NCBI GenBank assembly: GCA_003402315.1
Contig: QFXI01000032.1
Coordinates: 1-53,466 of the forward strand
DNA from: Candidatus Nitrotoga sp. LAW
GTDB taxonomy: Bacteria > Pseudomonadota > Gammaproteobacteria > Burkholderiales > Gallionellaceae
DNA length: 53,466 bases
Direction of reading: 5' to 3'
In this document: positions 42,300-50,520 of the stretch, in pieces
Numbering within the stretch: the first letter of the stretch is position 1
Layout of the letters: every line of letters starts with the position of its first letter
The notes under the pieces: generated by a model
Seen by the model: only the letters and a program-made list of their open reading frames with translations
Told to the model about the DNA's origin: nothing
Database searches by the model: none
Made by a program: the position numbers and the translations under genes

Positions 42300-44402
42300 T
42301 CATGTTCTCAATTCCGGGATGTCGGACGGTCTGATACCCCGCATGAGATGGGCTGCAGCTTTGACGCCAACTTTCTGCTGCACCAACAAATTGATGTCAC
42401 GCTTGGTCAGTTCTTTGCCGCCCCTCTTGGCCGCTTGCAACAATTCGTTTAGTTTGGCTGTTTGGCTAGTCAGATCAACAGGCGGTGGCGATTGATCTTT
42501 GATCGCAGCATTGCTAGCCGCGCTTGGCTTAGACGCAGCACGCTTCCTTGGTTTGCTATTGGGGGGTTTGACGATGTTCTGCTGCTCAGGCACAGCGCTC
42601 GTAACAGGCTGGCGAACTGCCTTTGTCTCCGGCTGCAGATCGGATGCGGGAACCGTATTGACAGTGGCGCATTGAAGCGCGGTTGTAGCGCGCTGCGGGA
42701 AAAGATTGCTGATCGACCGAGTAAGTCTGATGGCCTTGGCTACGCCGCTGGCGAACTCGGCTTCACCTACTTTGGCAACATCACTGTCTGCTTCCATCCA
42801 GCCGCGCTCGGTAAGGCCATCCAGTATCTGTTTGGGGGTGAATTCATAACTGGTAAAGGCATTGGGCCACTTGAGGCGCAAACAACCGTCTTCGGGACGC
42901 AAAGCAAGGTCATTCAATGCTTTTTTGCCGGTTCGGAAATCATCGATCAGTACCTTGAGTAATTCGCCCATGCTGCCGGTGAGCTGCTCTGTGGTGGCAA
43001 GCGTTGCTGGCCCAAGGGTTTCTGACTCAGCTGTACTGGAGACGTGCTGCAGGTGTACTGGGTTTTCTGTGCCAGTGCTAATCACTTGCTTAGACGTGCT
43101 GGAGAGGTGCTGGGGACGTTCTGGGTTTTCTGCGCCAACATGGGTTTCGATACTGCCAGCAGCTTCGTTGTTGCCGATCACGCGGCCCGCGACAGGCGCA
43201 ATCGGCATCGCGCTGATGAGCGCCTGATCGCGCAGCCGGATGGACTTCAGTTTCAGTGTGGGGATTTTTTCAGTGAGTACGTCGGGCGCGATATGGAAAT
43301 AAGGATCACCATCGCCGTCACGCATACAGGCAATCCCTCTTTCAACCATCATGTCGAGGATGCCGTCCGGGGTTTTGGGCATGCCGGGAATATCTTCGTC
43401 GTTTGTGCGCCGAGCAATCTCCTCCCCCGCCATCGGCCAGACAAGGTAGGTAATGCCGTCGATATTCCATACTCTGGCGGATGGTTCGTTGATTCGCCAT
43501 ACGCCCTCTCGCACCAGACGACGCATGATGTCGGTCAGATAGCGCTCGACGGGCACACCGATCTCGTAGCCAGCCATCGCCACGCCCATGGTTTTCAGGT
43601 CACGCTCGACGCTTAACTGGTCAGCTCTGATCACATAGTCATGTATCTGGTTGGTTTGTCCGGAGTTGCTGTTGAGCGATTCTGTCAGCCAGATCACCAC
43701 ATCTGTGCTGCCGTCACTTATCCAGTCGAACGACTCTTTGGCGATCACCGCATCGATCAGTGTGCTGGATACATTGGTGTGATGTCTTCCCCTCCCCTCT
43801 TTCCAGTGCAAAAAATAATTCTCAATATCGTGCGACAGTGCCCAGTCATAAACACCTTGGTTGTAAGGTCGCCACCTTTGCGAGTTCGCGCGGTCGGTGA
43901 CAGTCAAGTCGGTCACCACCTTGCCGAGGTCATGGCAGATGCCAGCCAGGAACACAGCCAGCCGCCAGCGCGGCTCTATCACCCGCCGTTGCTGTGGCGT
44001 GGTCACACCGCGTATCAGTTTGCCCTCGGTTTGTTGCAGTGCCCACAACCCGACTTCGAGAGAGTGGCACAACATGCCCCCCGCCCCGCGATGATGATGC
44101 GCTTGCGAGGCCGGCAAGAGATGAACAAAGGCAGCAAGGCGCAACATCGCCGGGTTGTAGTGAGTTGCCAGCAGCTCCGCGTCAGCAATCAGTTGGCGAA
44201 TTCCGCCCGTGAGTTCGTGTTGCGTAGCGAGCAGCTCTGCGGGAGCATACACAGGCAATCCCTCCATGAATGGCGGGTAGCGCGGTATCCTTTGCAGGTC
44301 TTCTATCCGCTTGGCAGACTCTATCTGTTTGATTTGCACAGCCTCATACACGCCCGGCAGAAAGCGGAGTTTGCGCAACAGTCGATCGGTTAAGGTATCC
44401 AT
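42300..44402 (-). CDS. traI: TraI, MobH-type relaxase (TraI_2 domain)
   Basis: A 700-residue relaxase of the MobH class, expected to nick oriT and pilot the transferred strand. The TraI_2 domain covers about 40-330: GLPVYAPAELLATQHELTGG, HHHRGAGGMLCHSLEVGLWA and FLAGICHDLGKVVTDLTVTD, an HD-hydrolase-like metal site. A C-terminal winged-helix-type domain lies near 500-590 (FEFTPKQILDGLTERGWMEA-like). A low-complexity linker near 430-460 has two repeats of ENPxxxQHxSST, also found as a relic at 4.9 kb. It lies 3 bases after trhF and 97 before traW, an unusual place for traI. Confidence 0.88.
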   Translation of the reverse strand: MDTLTDRLLRKLRFLPGVYEAVQIKQIESAKRIEDLQRIPRYPPFMEGLPVYAPAELLATQHELTGGIRQLIADAELLATHYNPAMLRLAAFVHLLPASQAHHHRGAGGMLCHSLEVGLWALQQTEGKLIRGVTTPQQRRVIEPRWRLAVFLAGICHDLGKVVTDLTVTDRANSQRWRPYNQGVYDWALSHDIENYFLHWKEGRGRHHTNVSSTLIDAVIAKESFDWISDGSTDVVIWLTESLNSNSGQTNQIHDYVIRADQLSVERDLKTMGVAMAGYEIGVPVERYLTDIMRRLVREGVWRINEPSARVWNIDGITYLVWPMAGEEIARRTNDEDIPGMPKTPDGILDMMVERGIACMRDGDGDPYFHIAPDVLTEKIPTLKLKSIRLRDQALISAMPIAPVAGRVIGNNEAAGSIETHVGAENPERPQHLSSTSKQVISTGTENPVHLQHVSSTAESETLGPATLATTEQLTGSMGELLKVLIDDFRTGKKALNDLALRPEDGCLRLKWPNAFTSYEFTPKQILDGLTERGWMEADSDVAKVGEAEFASGVAKAIRLTRSISNLFPQRATTALQCATVNTVPASDLQPETKAVRQPVTSAVPEQQNIVKPPNSKPRKRAASKPSAASNAAIKDQSPPPVDLTSQTAKLNELLQAAKRGGKELTKRDINLLVQQKVGVKAAAHLMRGIRPSDIPELRT
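43025..43140. repeat. Tandem repeat in the traI linker
   Basis: Two diverged units of about 60 bp, each with CTGGAGA(C/G)GTGCTG and CTGGGTTTTCTG, encode ENPxxxQHxSST. The same unit pair occurs at about 4912-5000 beside the integrase. Confidence 0.6.
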
Positions 44403-44405
44403 GAA

Positions 44406-44936
44406 TCAGAACAGCTTGAATGCCTTGCCGATGACGTGGCTGGCTGACACCAATCCGACCGCTTCATACCGGGAATCAAGACTCAGCGGGTGATCGGCCA
44501 TTACATAGTAGTGACCAGCGGGGATTACGCCATTGAACCCCAGCTCCCGAATCGGTCGCCCGGTACTGGTCGCAGGTTTTGCCTCACCCACGAATGTCCC
44601 ATTGACATAATATTTGTGGTCGCGGGATTGAACAGAATCGCCCGCTGTGCCCATGACGCGCTTCAAGAAGCGTGTGCCTTGCGGGTACAGGAAATTGCTC
44701 TGGTAGTTGAAGGCGACATACTCCCCTCGTTTGGGTAGGTCGCCCTTCTCTATGAGGTACAGCGTACCCGGCAGACTTCGGCTTACGTTGACGGCAAACT
44801 CATAGCGCAGAGAGAAAGCAAGATAGGCAAGCAGCAGCAGGACGTATGTTTTGTACTGGCGACAGAGATGCTCGTACAACACATCCATCTTGCCTGAAAA
44901 CCAGAATAACGCCTTGAGGGATCGAATGTCTTCCAT
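44406..44936 (-). CDS. trhF: TrhF/TraF-type S26 signal peptidase
   Basis: A 176-residue peptidase of family S26 that processes the conjugative pilin. A membrane anchor YKTYVLLLLAYLAFSLRYEF precedes the catalytic serine in FAVNVSRSLPGTLYLIEKGD. The general-base lysine is in GTRFLKRVMGTAGDSV, and GHYYVMADHPLSLDSRYEAV gives the conserved late region. ATG 44936 (MEDIRSLKALFW) is preferred; an upstream TTG at 44963 adds a cysteine-rich stretch without a ribosome site. Its stop is followed 3 bases later by traI, so they share a transcript. Confidence 0.88.
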   Translation of the reverse strand: MEDIRSLKALFWFSGKMDVLYEHLCRQYKTYVLLLLAYLAFSLRYEFAVNVSRSLPGTLYLIEKGDLPKRGEYVAFNYQSNFLYPQGTRFLKRVMGTAGDSVQSRDHKYYVNGTFVGEAKPATSTGRPIRELGFNGVIPAGHYYVMADHPLSLDSRYEAVGLVSASHVIGKAFKLF

Positions 44937-45320
44937 GCAACAATTGTTGCACGGGAAGCACAATTAAATCAGGTGAGTTCTGAGCAATTATGCGCAGAAT
45001 CTGTGTTGCAATTTACGGGTGGATATGGACGTCAATCACTTGGGATAGCGTATCCAAAACATTGTTCTCGCGGTTACGGCACTCATTGCAATCACAAACC
45101 TGCCACCTATAACGATGCAATGTCGACCACCTAAAATGGCGCAAAAGCGCCACTGGATTTCCGAGGATTTGTGATGATCCGCTTATGAGTGTACAGCAAT
45201 CGTTGATTTCAACGTGGTGTGGCTGACAGTAAATCAGCCTAAACAGACAGTGGTTGCTAATCGAGGGATTTCATTTCTAAGTGTCCGCTATGCCAGGTTT
45301 CGAGTGTATACATCTACCGT
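44937..45320. other. Gene-free interval upstream of trhF
   Basis: About 380 bp without a convincing frame. It must hold the promoter of the trhF-traN block if that starts here. One perfect hairpin, TGGCGC-AAAA-GCGCCA (45137-45152), lies in the middle. I looked for IS ends and inverted repeats at its borders and found none that were convincing. Confidence 0.4.
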
Positions 45321-46229
45321 TTAGCATTTATTAGCGTTCTGGCGCTCAGGTGTGCAAATGCTCGCCTGAGCCTTAACTGTAGCATTGTCGAGCAACCGAT
45401 CCTGTGTCGTGATCACTTGAGAAGTGATCCATTCGCGGAAGCGCGAAACGCGTGAATATACGCCAGGATTGATTCCGCAGCCCTCTCCGGCAACTGTTAA
45501 GCCGAATTGAATGGCGGCACCGTCTCCCAGTGGCTTGTACAGGGGCCCGCCACTGTCACCTTTGCAGGTGTCGCTACCGACCTTTCCGGCACAAATCAAT
45601 TGCTCTGTAATTTTTGTCCCGTAGCCCGCACTTTCCATGCAAACTTTAAGAGGAATCTCTAGAACGTCGGCATACAGTAGTTTATCAGAGATGCCAGCAT
45701 TTTCGGTTTTCCCCCAGCCTGTGACACGAAATGTTAGCGCAGGAGACTGTTCGTCCTCCATCGCTGCCAGAGCCATTGGGGGAATGCTCATCGCTGTTCC
45801 GATTTTGACCAACGCAATGTCATTTTCCCAAACGCCGAATCGATAGTTTGGATGCACTATTACATCGACTATTTTGAGCGGGTTTATTCCGATTGACAGC
45901 ACGGAAGAGCCCGCCCCTGCGCCGAGCATATATTTCGGATAGCGAACACCTGTGTATGGATTATAGAAGCAATGCGCGGCCGTCAATATCCAATGAGGCG
46001 CAACGACGGATCCACCACATACGAGACCGAGCAGAGTGCCTTCGGAGGAAAGATAGATTACAGCTTGCCAAGGCGCATCGCGGTACGACATTGCCTTTCC
46101 GCCATATATGAAGGGCTTGAAGACCAGGGTTTGGCTTGCCAGCTCCTTGCCATTGACCGCAGCGGGATAGGATGAAACAGACCATAGCCCGAAAATCAGT
46201 CCAAGCATAGTGCAAATAATCCTTTTCAT
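45321..46229 (-). CDS. Secreted trypsin-like serine protease (S1)
   Basis: A 302-residue S1-family protease with a signal peptide (CTMLGLIFGLWSVSSYPAAV). The catalytic triad is complete: WILTAAHCFYNP (His), GVWENDIALVKIG (Asp), and SDTCKGDSGGPLYK (Ser). An aspartate stands six residues before the serine (GSDTCKGDSGG), which predicts trypsin-like cleavage after Arg/Lys. A propeptide-like FKPFIYGGKAMSYRDAPWQA precedes the mature domain. ATG 46229 is chosen because AAGGG lies six bases upstream; ATG 46244 is also possible. It is divergent from the secreted coiled-coil gene. Not a known part of transfer machinery. Confidence 0.9.
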   Translation of the reverse strand: MKRIICTMLGLIFGLWSVSSYPAAVNGKELASQTLVFKPFIYGGKAMSYRDAPWQAVIYLSSEGTLLGLVCGGSVVAPHWILTAAHCFYNPYTGVRYPKYMLGAGAGSSVLSIGINPLKIVDVIVHPNYRFGVWENDIALVKIGTAMSIPPMALAAMEDEQSPALTFRVTGWGKTENAGISDKLLYADVLEIPLKVCMESAGYGTKITEQLICAGKVGSDTCKGDSGGPLYKPLGDGAAIQFGLTVAGEGCGINPGVYSRVSRFREWITSQVITTQDRLLDNATVKAQASICTPERQNANKC

Positions 46230-46286
46230 GCAGTACCCTTTCATATAATCTTGCCTGACAGTCCAAAATACATAGTACGCGGTTAC

Positions 46287-46315
46287 TAGACAGTTCGCTT
46301 TTACAAAAATATTAT
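46287..46315 (+). promoter_or_regulatory. Sigma70-like promoter for the 46345 gene
   Basis: TAGACA (46287-46292) and TATTAT (46310-46315) are separated by 17 bp. They lie 30 bp before the start codon in the 112-bp gap shared with the divergent protease gene. GAGGGGG provides the ribosome site. Confidence 0.55.
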
Positions 46316-46344
46316 TTTATACAGGGCAATTCAGAGGGGGCATG

Positions 46345-47928
46345 ATGTCAATTCAAAAAACTTTATTACTTGTCGCCATGCTTGCTTGTGGCAGTACTTC
46401 CGCGCTCGCACAACCAACGAAAGAAGACACATTACTTCAAGCCGAAATTGAAAAAGCAAAAGCGGAGGCCGCTGAATCAAAGGCAAGGGCCATAAAGGCC
46501 GAGTTAGAGATTCAGCAAGCGGGAGAAAAGGCCAAGCTAGCTTTGCAGACTGCCCAGAATCAAGCCGACGAAGCAAAGGCTAAGGCCAAAAAGGCCGAGT
46601 TGGATAATCAGCAATCTGAAGATAAAGCCAAACTTGAGTTGCAGACTGCCCAGGATCAAGCCGACGAATCCCGGAGGACTGCACTTAAAGATGCGAGCAA
46701 GAGCCTGTCCGATCTTGCCCTGAAGGGGGAGATAAAGGATGTCACGGTCTCCGGTTCTCAGATCGAATCTTCAACGTTAACCTACCGCGCTCTTTCTCCA
46801 GTAGTAAAACAGATTGTCGCGGAACTCAGCCCCCAACTTTGCCTCCTGGGAGCTGAATCCGTGGTGCTAACAGATGACCAGGCAATTGGTGCATTGCCGG
46901 CTTTTGAAGCAACCCTAGCTTCTGCGCAAACGGTTGCGACGCAATATCAGTCGATCATCGACCAGGTTCGGCAGACCTTCCAAGGCTTAAAAACTAGTTA
47001 TAGCACCAGCCAACGCTTTGCAATGGCTAGCTTGCCCTTGGTTATGGAAGGTGTGGTGGCCTTGGCCAGCCTAGCTCAAACGTTCAAAACGCAATTCAGC
47101 GTAACCTCGACATCCGTTACAGTCGACACGCTCGCCCTTCAGGGTGTCCTAGCGAAGGAGTGGGTAATCAACTGTCCATCGACCAAATCCGAGGGGGCAA
47201 ATGTTTCTTCAGCCAGCAATCGGATGAATCCACAACCGATACTTACGGCTTATCCAAACCTAAACCAGAATTACGCAAGTACCAAAATCGGTGTGGCTGT
47301 GACCAGCTTGAACACATCTCAGAGCCAAGGGCTTCAACTTGAGACGGAAATTACCGTTTGGTTGAAACAGGCAAAGGCAAGCATTGCGCAAAAACCGGCT
47401 GCGGACGTCGACGCGGCAAAACCGCCCGTTGCAGCGAAGGTGCCCACAATATCAGCACCCAAGAATCAGCCTGATGAGCCAGCAGATTCCGCGAAGAAAG
47501 CCGAAGACGTGGCCGCTGCAGCCAAGAAACAAGTCATTGAGGACGTTGAGATGGTTTTGGAGAAACTCAAATCGGCCAATCAACGTGCGGACCAAGTTTT
47601 GCTGGGATTTATCGCGACAACGGAAAAGCAGCCGATCAGTCCGCTAATCCAGTTGATCAAGAGTGAACGACTTGCAACCATGCTGAATAAGCCGAGCACA
47701 TATGCGCTAAACCTTAGGGCAGTGGCTGCCGGCGGCAACACCGTAGCCACGAACAATTTCTGGACCGGCCCAAAACTGTTTCACTCCGGTGGAGCTGTCC
47801 TTGCCTATACCCTAATTGCCTCAGATGGCCACTTTGTTGGCGGCGGGGTACTGGATTCGCACACAGGATATGTGCGGCTCAAGATTCAAGATGCGTCAAC
47901 GCTTGGAAACAGTTGGGGCTTGCCCTAG
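46345..47928 (+). CDS. Exported coiled-coil protein of unknown function
   Basis: A 527-residue protein with a signal peptide (KTLLLVAMLACGSTSALAQ). Residues about 25-115 are a highly charged coiled coil with two 32-residue tandem repeats (starting AELEIQQAGEKAKLALQTAQ and AELDNQQSEDKAKLELQTAQ). A globular middle (about 120-320) and an alanine/lysine-rich linker (PVAAKVPTISAPKNQPDEPA) lead to a C-terminal helical and strand part (GGNTVATNNFWTGPKLFHSG, near 460). The second ATG at 46345 is preferred because GAGGGGG is too close to the first at 46342. Family not recognised. It is paired divergently with a secreted trypsin, possibly substrate or partner. Confidence 0.75.
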   Translation: MSIQKTLLLVAMLACGSTSALAQPTKEDTLLQAEIEKAKAEAAESKARAIKAELEIQQAGEKAKLALQTAQNQADEAKAKAKKAELDNQQSEDKAKLELQTAQDQADESRRTALKDASKSLSDLALKGEIKDVTVSGSQIESSTLTYRALSPVVKQIVAELSPQLCLLGAESVVLTDDQAIGALPAFEATLASAQTVATQYQSIIDQVRQTFQGLKTSYSTSQRFAMASLPLVMEGVVALASLAQTFKTQFSVTSTSVTVDTLALQGVLAKEWVINCPSTKSEGANVSSASNRMNPQPILTAYPNLNQNYASTKIGVAVTSLNTSQSQGLQLETEITVWLKQAKASIAQKPAADVDAAKPPVAAKVPTISAPKNQPDEPADSAKKAEDVAAAAKKQVIEDVEMVLEKLKSANQRADQVLLGFIATTEKQPISPLIQLIKSERLATMLNKPSTYALNLRAVAAGGNTVATNNFWTGPKLFHSGGAVLAYTLIASDGHFVGGGVLDSHTGYVRLKIQDASTLGNSWGLP

Positions 47929-48215
47929 TAGTGTTGAAAATAAAAGAGGAGCGGGTTACTTCTTACCCAGCGGGCGCACCAAGATGCGGGTAAACCCACT
48001 AGCTAGTGTAGTGCTGCATTCTTGATGGAACTTATTTTTGACATCATTTTTTTAGTATTTATTGCATGAAGTGTCAAAATTTAGAGATACAACCCGTTGT
48101 TTTGGCTGCTACGTTCGCAATATCTTGCAATGAGTTTCTTCTGTGATCAGCTGTATATCTTCCAATTAGCGTGCAAACCTACACTAGAGAGAGGGCGAAC
48201 AGACCGACCTTTTTT

Positions 48216-48245
48216 CGGCCTTATGTAGCGCTCCACATAAGGCCG
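48216..48245. repeat. 30-bp palindromic element, left copy
   Basis: Arms CGGCCTTATGT and ACATAAGGCCG enclose the 8-base centre AGCGCTCC. The element at 49503-49532 is its exact reverse complement (centre GGAGCGCT), so the two copies lie in opposite orientation around the tacAT module. Confidence 0.8.
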
Positions 48246-48354
48246 ATTATATAGACCGCTCGATTATGTGGACTGTTCGTTGCGGCATGGCAGCGGTGCC
48301 TTGTGTAATCTGGGTTTTCGGCGATTGATGTAACGGCAAGCTCGACATAATTTC

Positions 48355-48395
48355 AATGATCGTCTGAAGTGGTGGTCCCACTTCAGGAGATCATT
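48355..48395. repeat. 41-bp near-perfect palindrome
   Basis: AATGATC-gt-CTGAAGTGG, loop TGGTC, then CCACTTCAG-ga-GATCATT. Stems of 7 and 9 bp are perfect with one 2-by-2 mismatch between. Possibly an insertion-sequence end or REP relic; no T-run follows. Confidence 0.6.
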
Positions 48396-48426
48396 ATGAA
48401 ACCCATCTCATCAATTGTTAATAATC

Positions 48427-48512
48427 GGGGTCAGAGTAATATTATCTATACCAAGAAAGGCAGGGCGACCACAAAAGAAAATAGCCCCCCCAATAAATGC
48501 TACTCTGACCCC
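48427..48512. repeat. Inverted repeat pair GGGGTCAGAGTA/TACTCTGACCCC
   Basis: Perfect 12-bp inverted repeats at 48427-48438 and 48501-48512 bound a 62-bp centre. GGGGTCAGAGTA ends are common in REP/RAYT-type dispersed elements of proteobacteria; no transposase lies inside. Confidence 0.65.
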
Positions 48513-48591
48513 GTGATTGCTTCGAGAGAGCCCCCTTGCAATGTGAGCACAGATGGCGCACAATTTAGCCATTAATCTCTGGGAGCCCAAC

Positions 48592-48873
48592 ATGGAAACC
48601 ACAACGCTCAAGGAAAATCGCCTGAATATCCGCTGCGACAGCCGCACTCGCCAGTTGCTGGATAAGGCGGCCAGTTATGCCCACGTCAGCATTTCCGAAT
48701 TTGTCCTGTCGAATGCATTGGCATCCGCAGAGCGGGTGGTGCAGGAACATGAATCAATCACATTGAAACCCAAAGACTTCGAAGCGTTCCTGACAGCGCT
48801 GGATGTACCGGCCAAACCCAATGCAGCACTGAAGCGCGCTTTCAAGCGTCACGCCGATCAAGTTCGCCGCTGA
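48592..48873 (+). CDS. tacA: TacA-type antitoxin (DUF1778)
   Basis: A 93-residue antitoxin. The N-terminal ribbon-helix-helix (KENRLNIRCDSRTRQLLDKA then ASYAHVSISEFVLSNALASA) binds the operator as a dimer, and the C-terminal tail (ALDVPAKPNAALKRAFKRHA) wraps the acetyltransferase toxin. ATG 48592 is chosen over 48553 because the family starts just before KENRL; GGGAG lies about 8 bases upstream. Its stop overlaps the toxin start (TGATG), the usual coupled arrangement. Confidence 0.92.
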   Translation: METTTLKENRLNIRCDSRTRQLLDKAASYAHVSISEFVLSNALASAERVVQEHESITLKPKDFEAFLTALDVPAKPNAALKRAFKRHADQVRR

Positions 48874-49370
48874 TGACTTATTGCATCAGGCCGCTTGATG
48901 CATTCATCAATGCTGCGGATTTTCAGTGCGGTAGCGAGCCCCTGAATGACTATATCCGCCGCTATGCGTCGCAGGATGTGCGCAGAAATATTGCCCGGGT
49001 TTTTATCGCCACACCGGAAAATGATCCACGGCAACTGTCAGGATTTTTCACCCTGAGTGCAGGGAGCGTGAGTTGTTCGAGCCTCCCGGCATCCCTGGCG
49101 CGTAAGCTTCCCCGCTATCCGGTGCCGGTTGCACTGATCGGTCGGCTGGGAGTGGATAAAAAATTCCAGGGCAAGGGGTTGGGTTCAATCCTGCTTGCCG
49201 ATGCCTGCCAAAAAGTATCGCAAGCCAGCACCGTCCTGGCCGTGGCTGGAATCATCATTGACGCCAAAGATGATGATGCAATTTCGTTTTATAAGCACTT
49301 TGGTTTTATCCCGTTGCAAGGACAAGCAGGCAGGATGTTGCTGCCAGCTTCTGTGTTTCAGGCAAAATAG
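48873..49370 (+). CDS. tacT: TacT-type GNAT acetyltransferase toxin
   Basis: A 165-residue GNAT toxin that acetylates charged tRNA and stops translation. The acetyl-CoA loop is GVDKKFQGKGLGSILLADAC (QGKGLG, near 90-105), the tyrosine region AISFYKHFGFIPLQG (near 138) holds the expected general acid Tyr, and the N-terminal CGSEPLNDYIRRYASQDVRR segment is typical of TacT. It overlaps tacA by one base. Together they act as an addiction module on the element. Confidence 0.92.
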   Translation: MTYCIRPLDAFINAADFQCGSEPLNDYIRRYASQDVRRNIARVFIATPENDPRQLSGFFTLSAGSVSCSSLPASLARKLPRYPVPVALIGRLGVDKKFQGKGLGSILLADACQKVSQASTVLAVAGIIIDAKDDDAISFYKHFGFIPLQGQAGRMLLPASVFQAK

Positions 49371-49502
49371 GCTCGCAAGAAAATTGGATGCTGACATATA
49401 GGCAAGACTAAGCGATGATTTCTAATAGTGAAAAAACAAGATTGGATTTTCGCAGCGCGCCATGAATTGCCGTTCAGGCAACTTTTCCAGATGCCCGTTC
49501 CT

Positions 49503-49532
49503 CGGCCTTATGTGGAGCGCTACATAAGGCCG
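49503..49532. repeat. 30-bp palindromic element, right copy (inverted)
   Basis: CGGCCTTATGT-GGAGCGCT-ACATAAGGCCG, the exact reverse complement of 48216-48245. It lies 132 bp after the tacT stop. Confidence 0.8.
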
Positions 49533-49555
49533 ATAAAGAAATAGTGATTAAATAA

Positions 49556-49786
49556 TCAGTTGAGGCACATTACTGCCTTTCTTATCAGAGTCGGCTTCTG
49601 GCCTTTACCAAGTGGCCATCGACACAGCATTGGCATCATTGGATCTGTGATCCCAACACAAATCGAGCGTGGGATTGCATTTGGCTAAACAACACTGATG
49701 AATCTAGGGTAGGCAAGCTAATCAGCTATGAAGAACTAGTTCGACGACCGGGCATAGAATTTTTGACTAATTTTCATCGTGATTAA
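49556..49786 (+). pseudogene. Orphan coding remnant without start
   Basis: An open frame of 76 codons with no start codon and coding-like content (KWPSTQHWHHWICDPNTNRA, then WLNNTDESRVGKLISYEELV and RRPGIEFLTNFHRD), ending TAA 49784-49786. It is probably the C-terminal end of a lost gene cut at about the palindrome at 49503-49532. The family is not recognised. It lies 21 bp before the SRAP gene. Confidence 0.4.
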
Positions 49787-49807
49787 GGCTATGGCGAGGA
49801 AAATGAT

Positions 49808-50488
49808 ATGTGTGGCCGCTTCGCACTGAAAGAAAATCCCAAGAAGCTCGGTGAATACTTCCAGCTGACCGGCGACTTGGAATTTCTGCCATCTTGGAAT
49901 ATTGCCCCATCGTCTCGCATCTGTTCTATTACTGCTGATGCGGAAGGGAACAGGCATCTCCACAAGATGCGCTGGGGCTTGATTCCGTCGTGGGCAAAGG
50001 ACGACACGATAGGCAACAAGCTCGCCAATGCACGAGGCGAAACCGTTGCGGAGAAGCCATCATTCAGGTCAGCCTTCAAGCATCGGCGCTGCCTTATCCC
50101 CGCATCGGGCTTCTATGAATGGAAAACAGAGAATGGCATCAAGTATCCGTGGTATGTCAGTCTCAAATCTGGCTCCCCCTTAGCTTTCGCTGGTCTTTGG
50201 GAGATATGGCATCCTGAAGATGGTGAGCCCATTGAAAGCTGCTGCATCATCACTACTGCCGCGAATTCGCTCATGGAACCGATCCATGAACGTATGCCCG
50301 TGATCCTGAATCCAGACCAATGGACTACCTGGCTGTCACCACAAGAACAGCAAATCGTTAAACAGCTTCAGATGATTCATCCGTGTGACCCTGATTCCCT
50401 GCAAGTCTGGCCGGTCACCCGCGAACTCAATCGAGTTGGATTACGGGATGATGCTGGACTGGTCGAACCCCTACCAAACATTGCTTGA
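49808..50488 (+). CDS. SRAP-family abasic-site peptidase (YedK/HMCES-like)
   Basis: A 226-residue SOS response-associated peptidase. Family members cross-link through Cys2 to abasic sites in single-stranded DNA. Visible residues: catalytic Cys in MCGRFALKENP, NIAPSS (near 36), KLANARGETVAEKPSFRSAF (near 72), SGFYEWKTENG with the catalytic Glu (near 103), and PIHERMPVIL with His (near 160). It is the first gene of an SRAP-umuD-umuC cluster. It fits protection of single-stranded transfer DNA as well as SOS. Confidence 0.93.
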   Translation: MCGRFALKENPKKLGEYFQLTGDLEFLPSWNIAPSSRICSITADAEGNRHLHKMRWGLIPSWAKDDTIGNKLANARGETVAEKPSFRSAFKHRRCLIPASGFYEWKTENGIKYPWYVSLKSGSPLAFAGLWEIWHPEDGEPIESCCIITTAANSLMEPIHERMPVILNPDQWTTWLSPQEQQIVKQLQMIHPCDPDSLQVWPVTRELNRVGLRDDAGLVEPLPNIA

Positions 50489-50497
50489 CCTGCACTT

Positions 50498-50520
50498 ATG
50501 ATTATTGTTACGATAATCAT
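50498..50520. promoter_or_regulatory. Palindrome immediately upstream of umuD
   Basis: ATGATTAT (50498-50505) and ATAATCAT (50513-50520) are perfect inverted 8-mers around TGTTACG, ending exactly at the umuD start codon. It does not match the CTGT-N8-ACAG LexA box. It could be an operator of an element-encoded repressor or a stem occluding the start. Confidence 0.5.

Larger units (their letters stand above)
47929..48591. other. Gene-poor interval with several palindromes
   Basis: No convincing coding region in 660 bp; a short frame 48396-48575 has repeat-derived sequence and is rejected. The interval contains the palindromes listed at 48216-48245, 48355-48395 and 48427-48512, so it looks like an insertion-prone spacer. 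Confidence 0.45.

Noticed and set aside
43641-44393. 250-codon open frame antisense to traI
   Set aside because: The sense strand carries the clear TraI_2 domain; the antisense product has no recognisable features.
37047-45000. Search for an oriT-like site near traI
   Set aside because: No inverted-repeat plus AT-rich pattern was convincing enough to report; MobH oriT sequences are not recognisable by eye.
48216-48245. 30-bp palindrome as a rho-independent terminator
   Set aside because: Neither orientation is followed by a T-run, and the two copies are placed symmetrically around tacAT rather than after gene ends.
48369-48575. Plus-strand 68-codon frame before tacA
   Set aside because: Built from palindromic repeat sequence, no homologous features.
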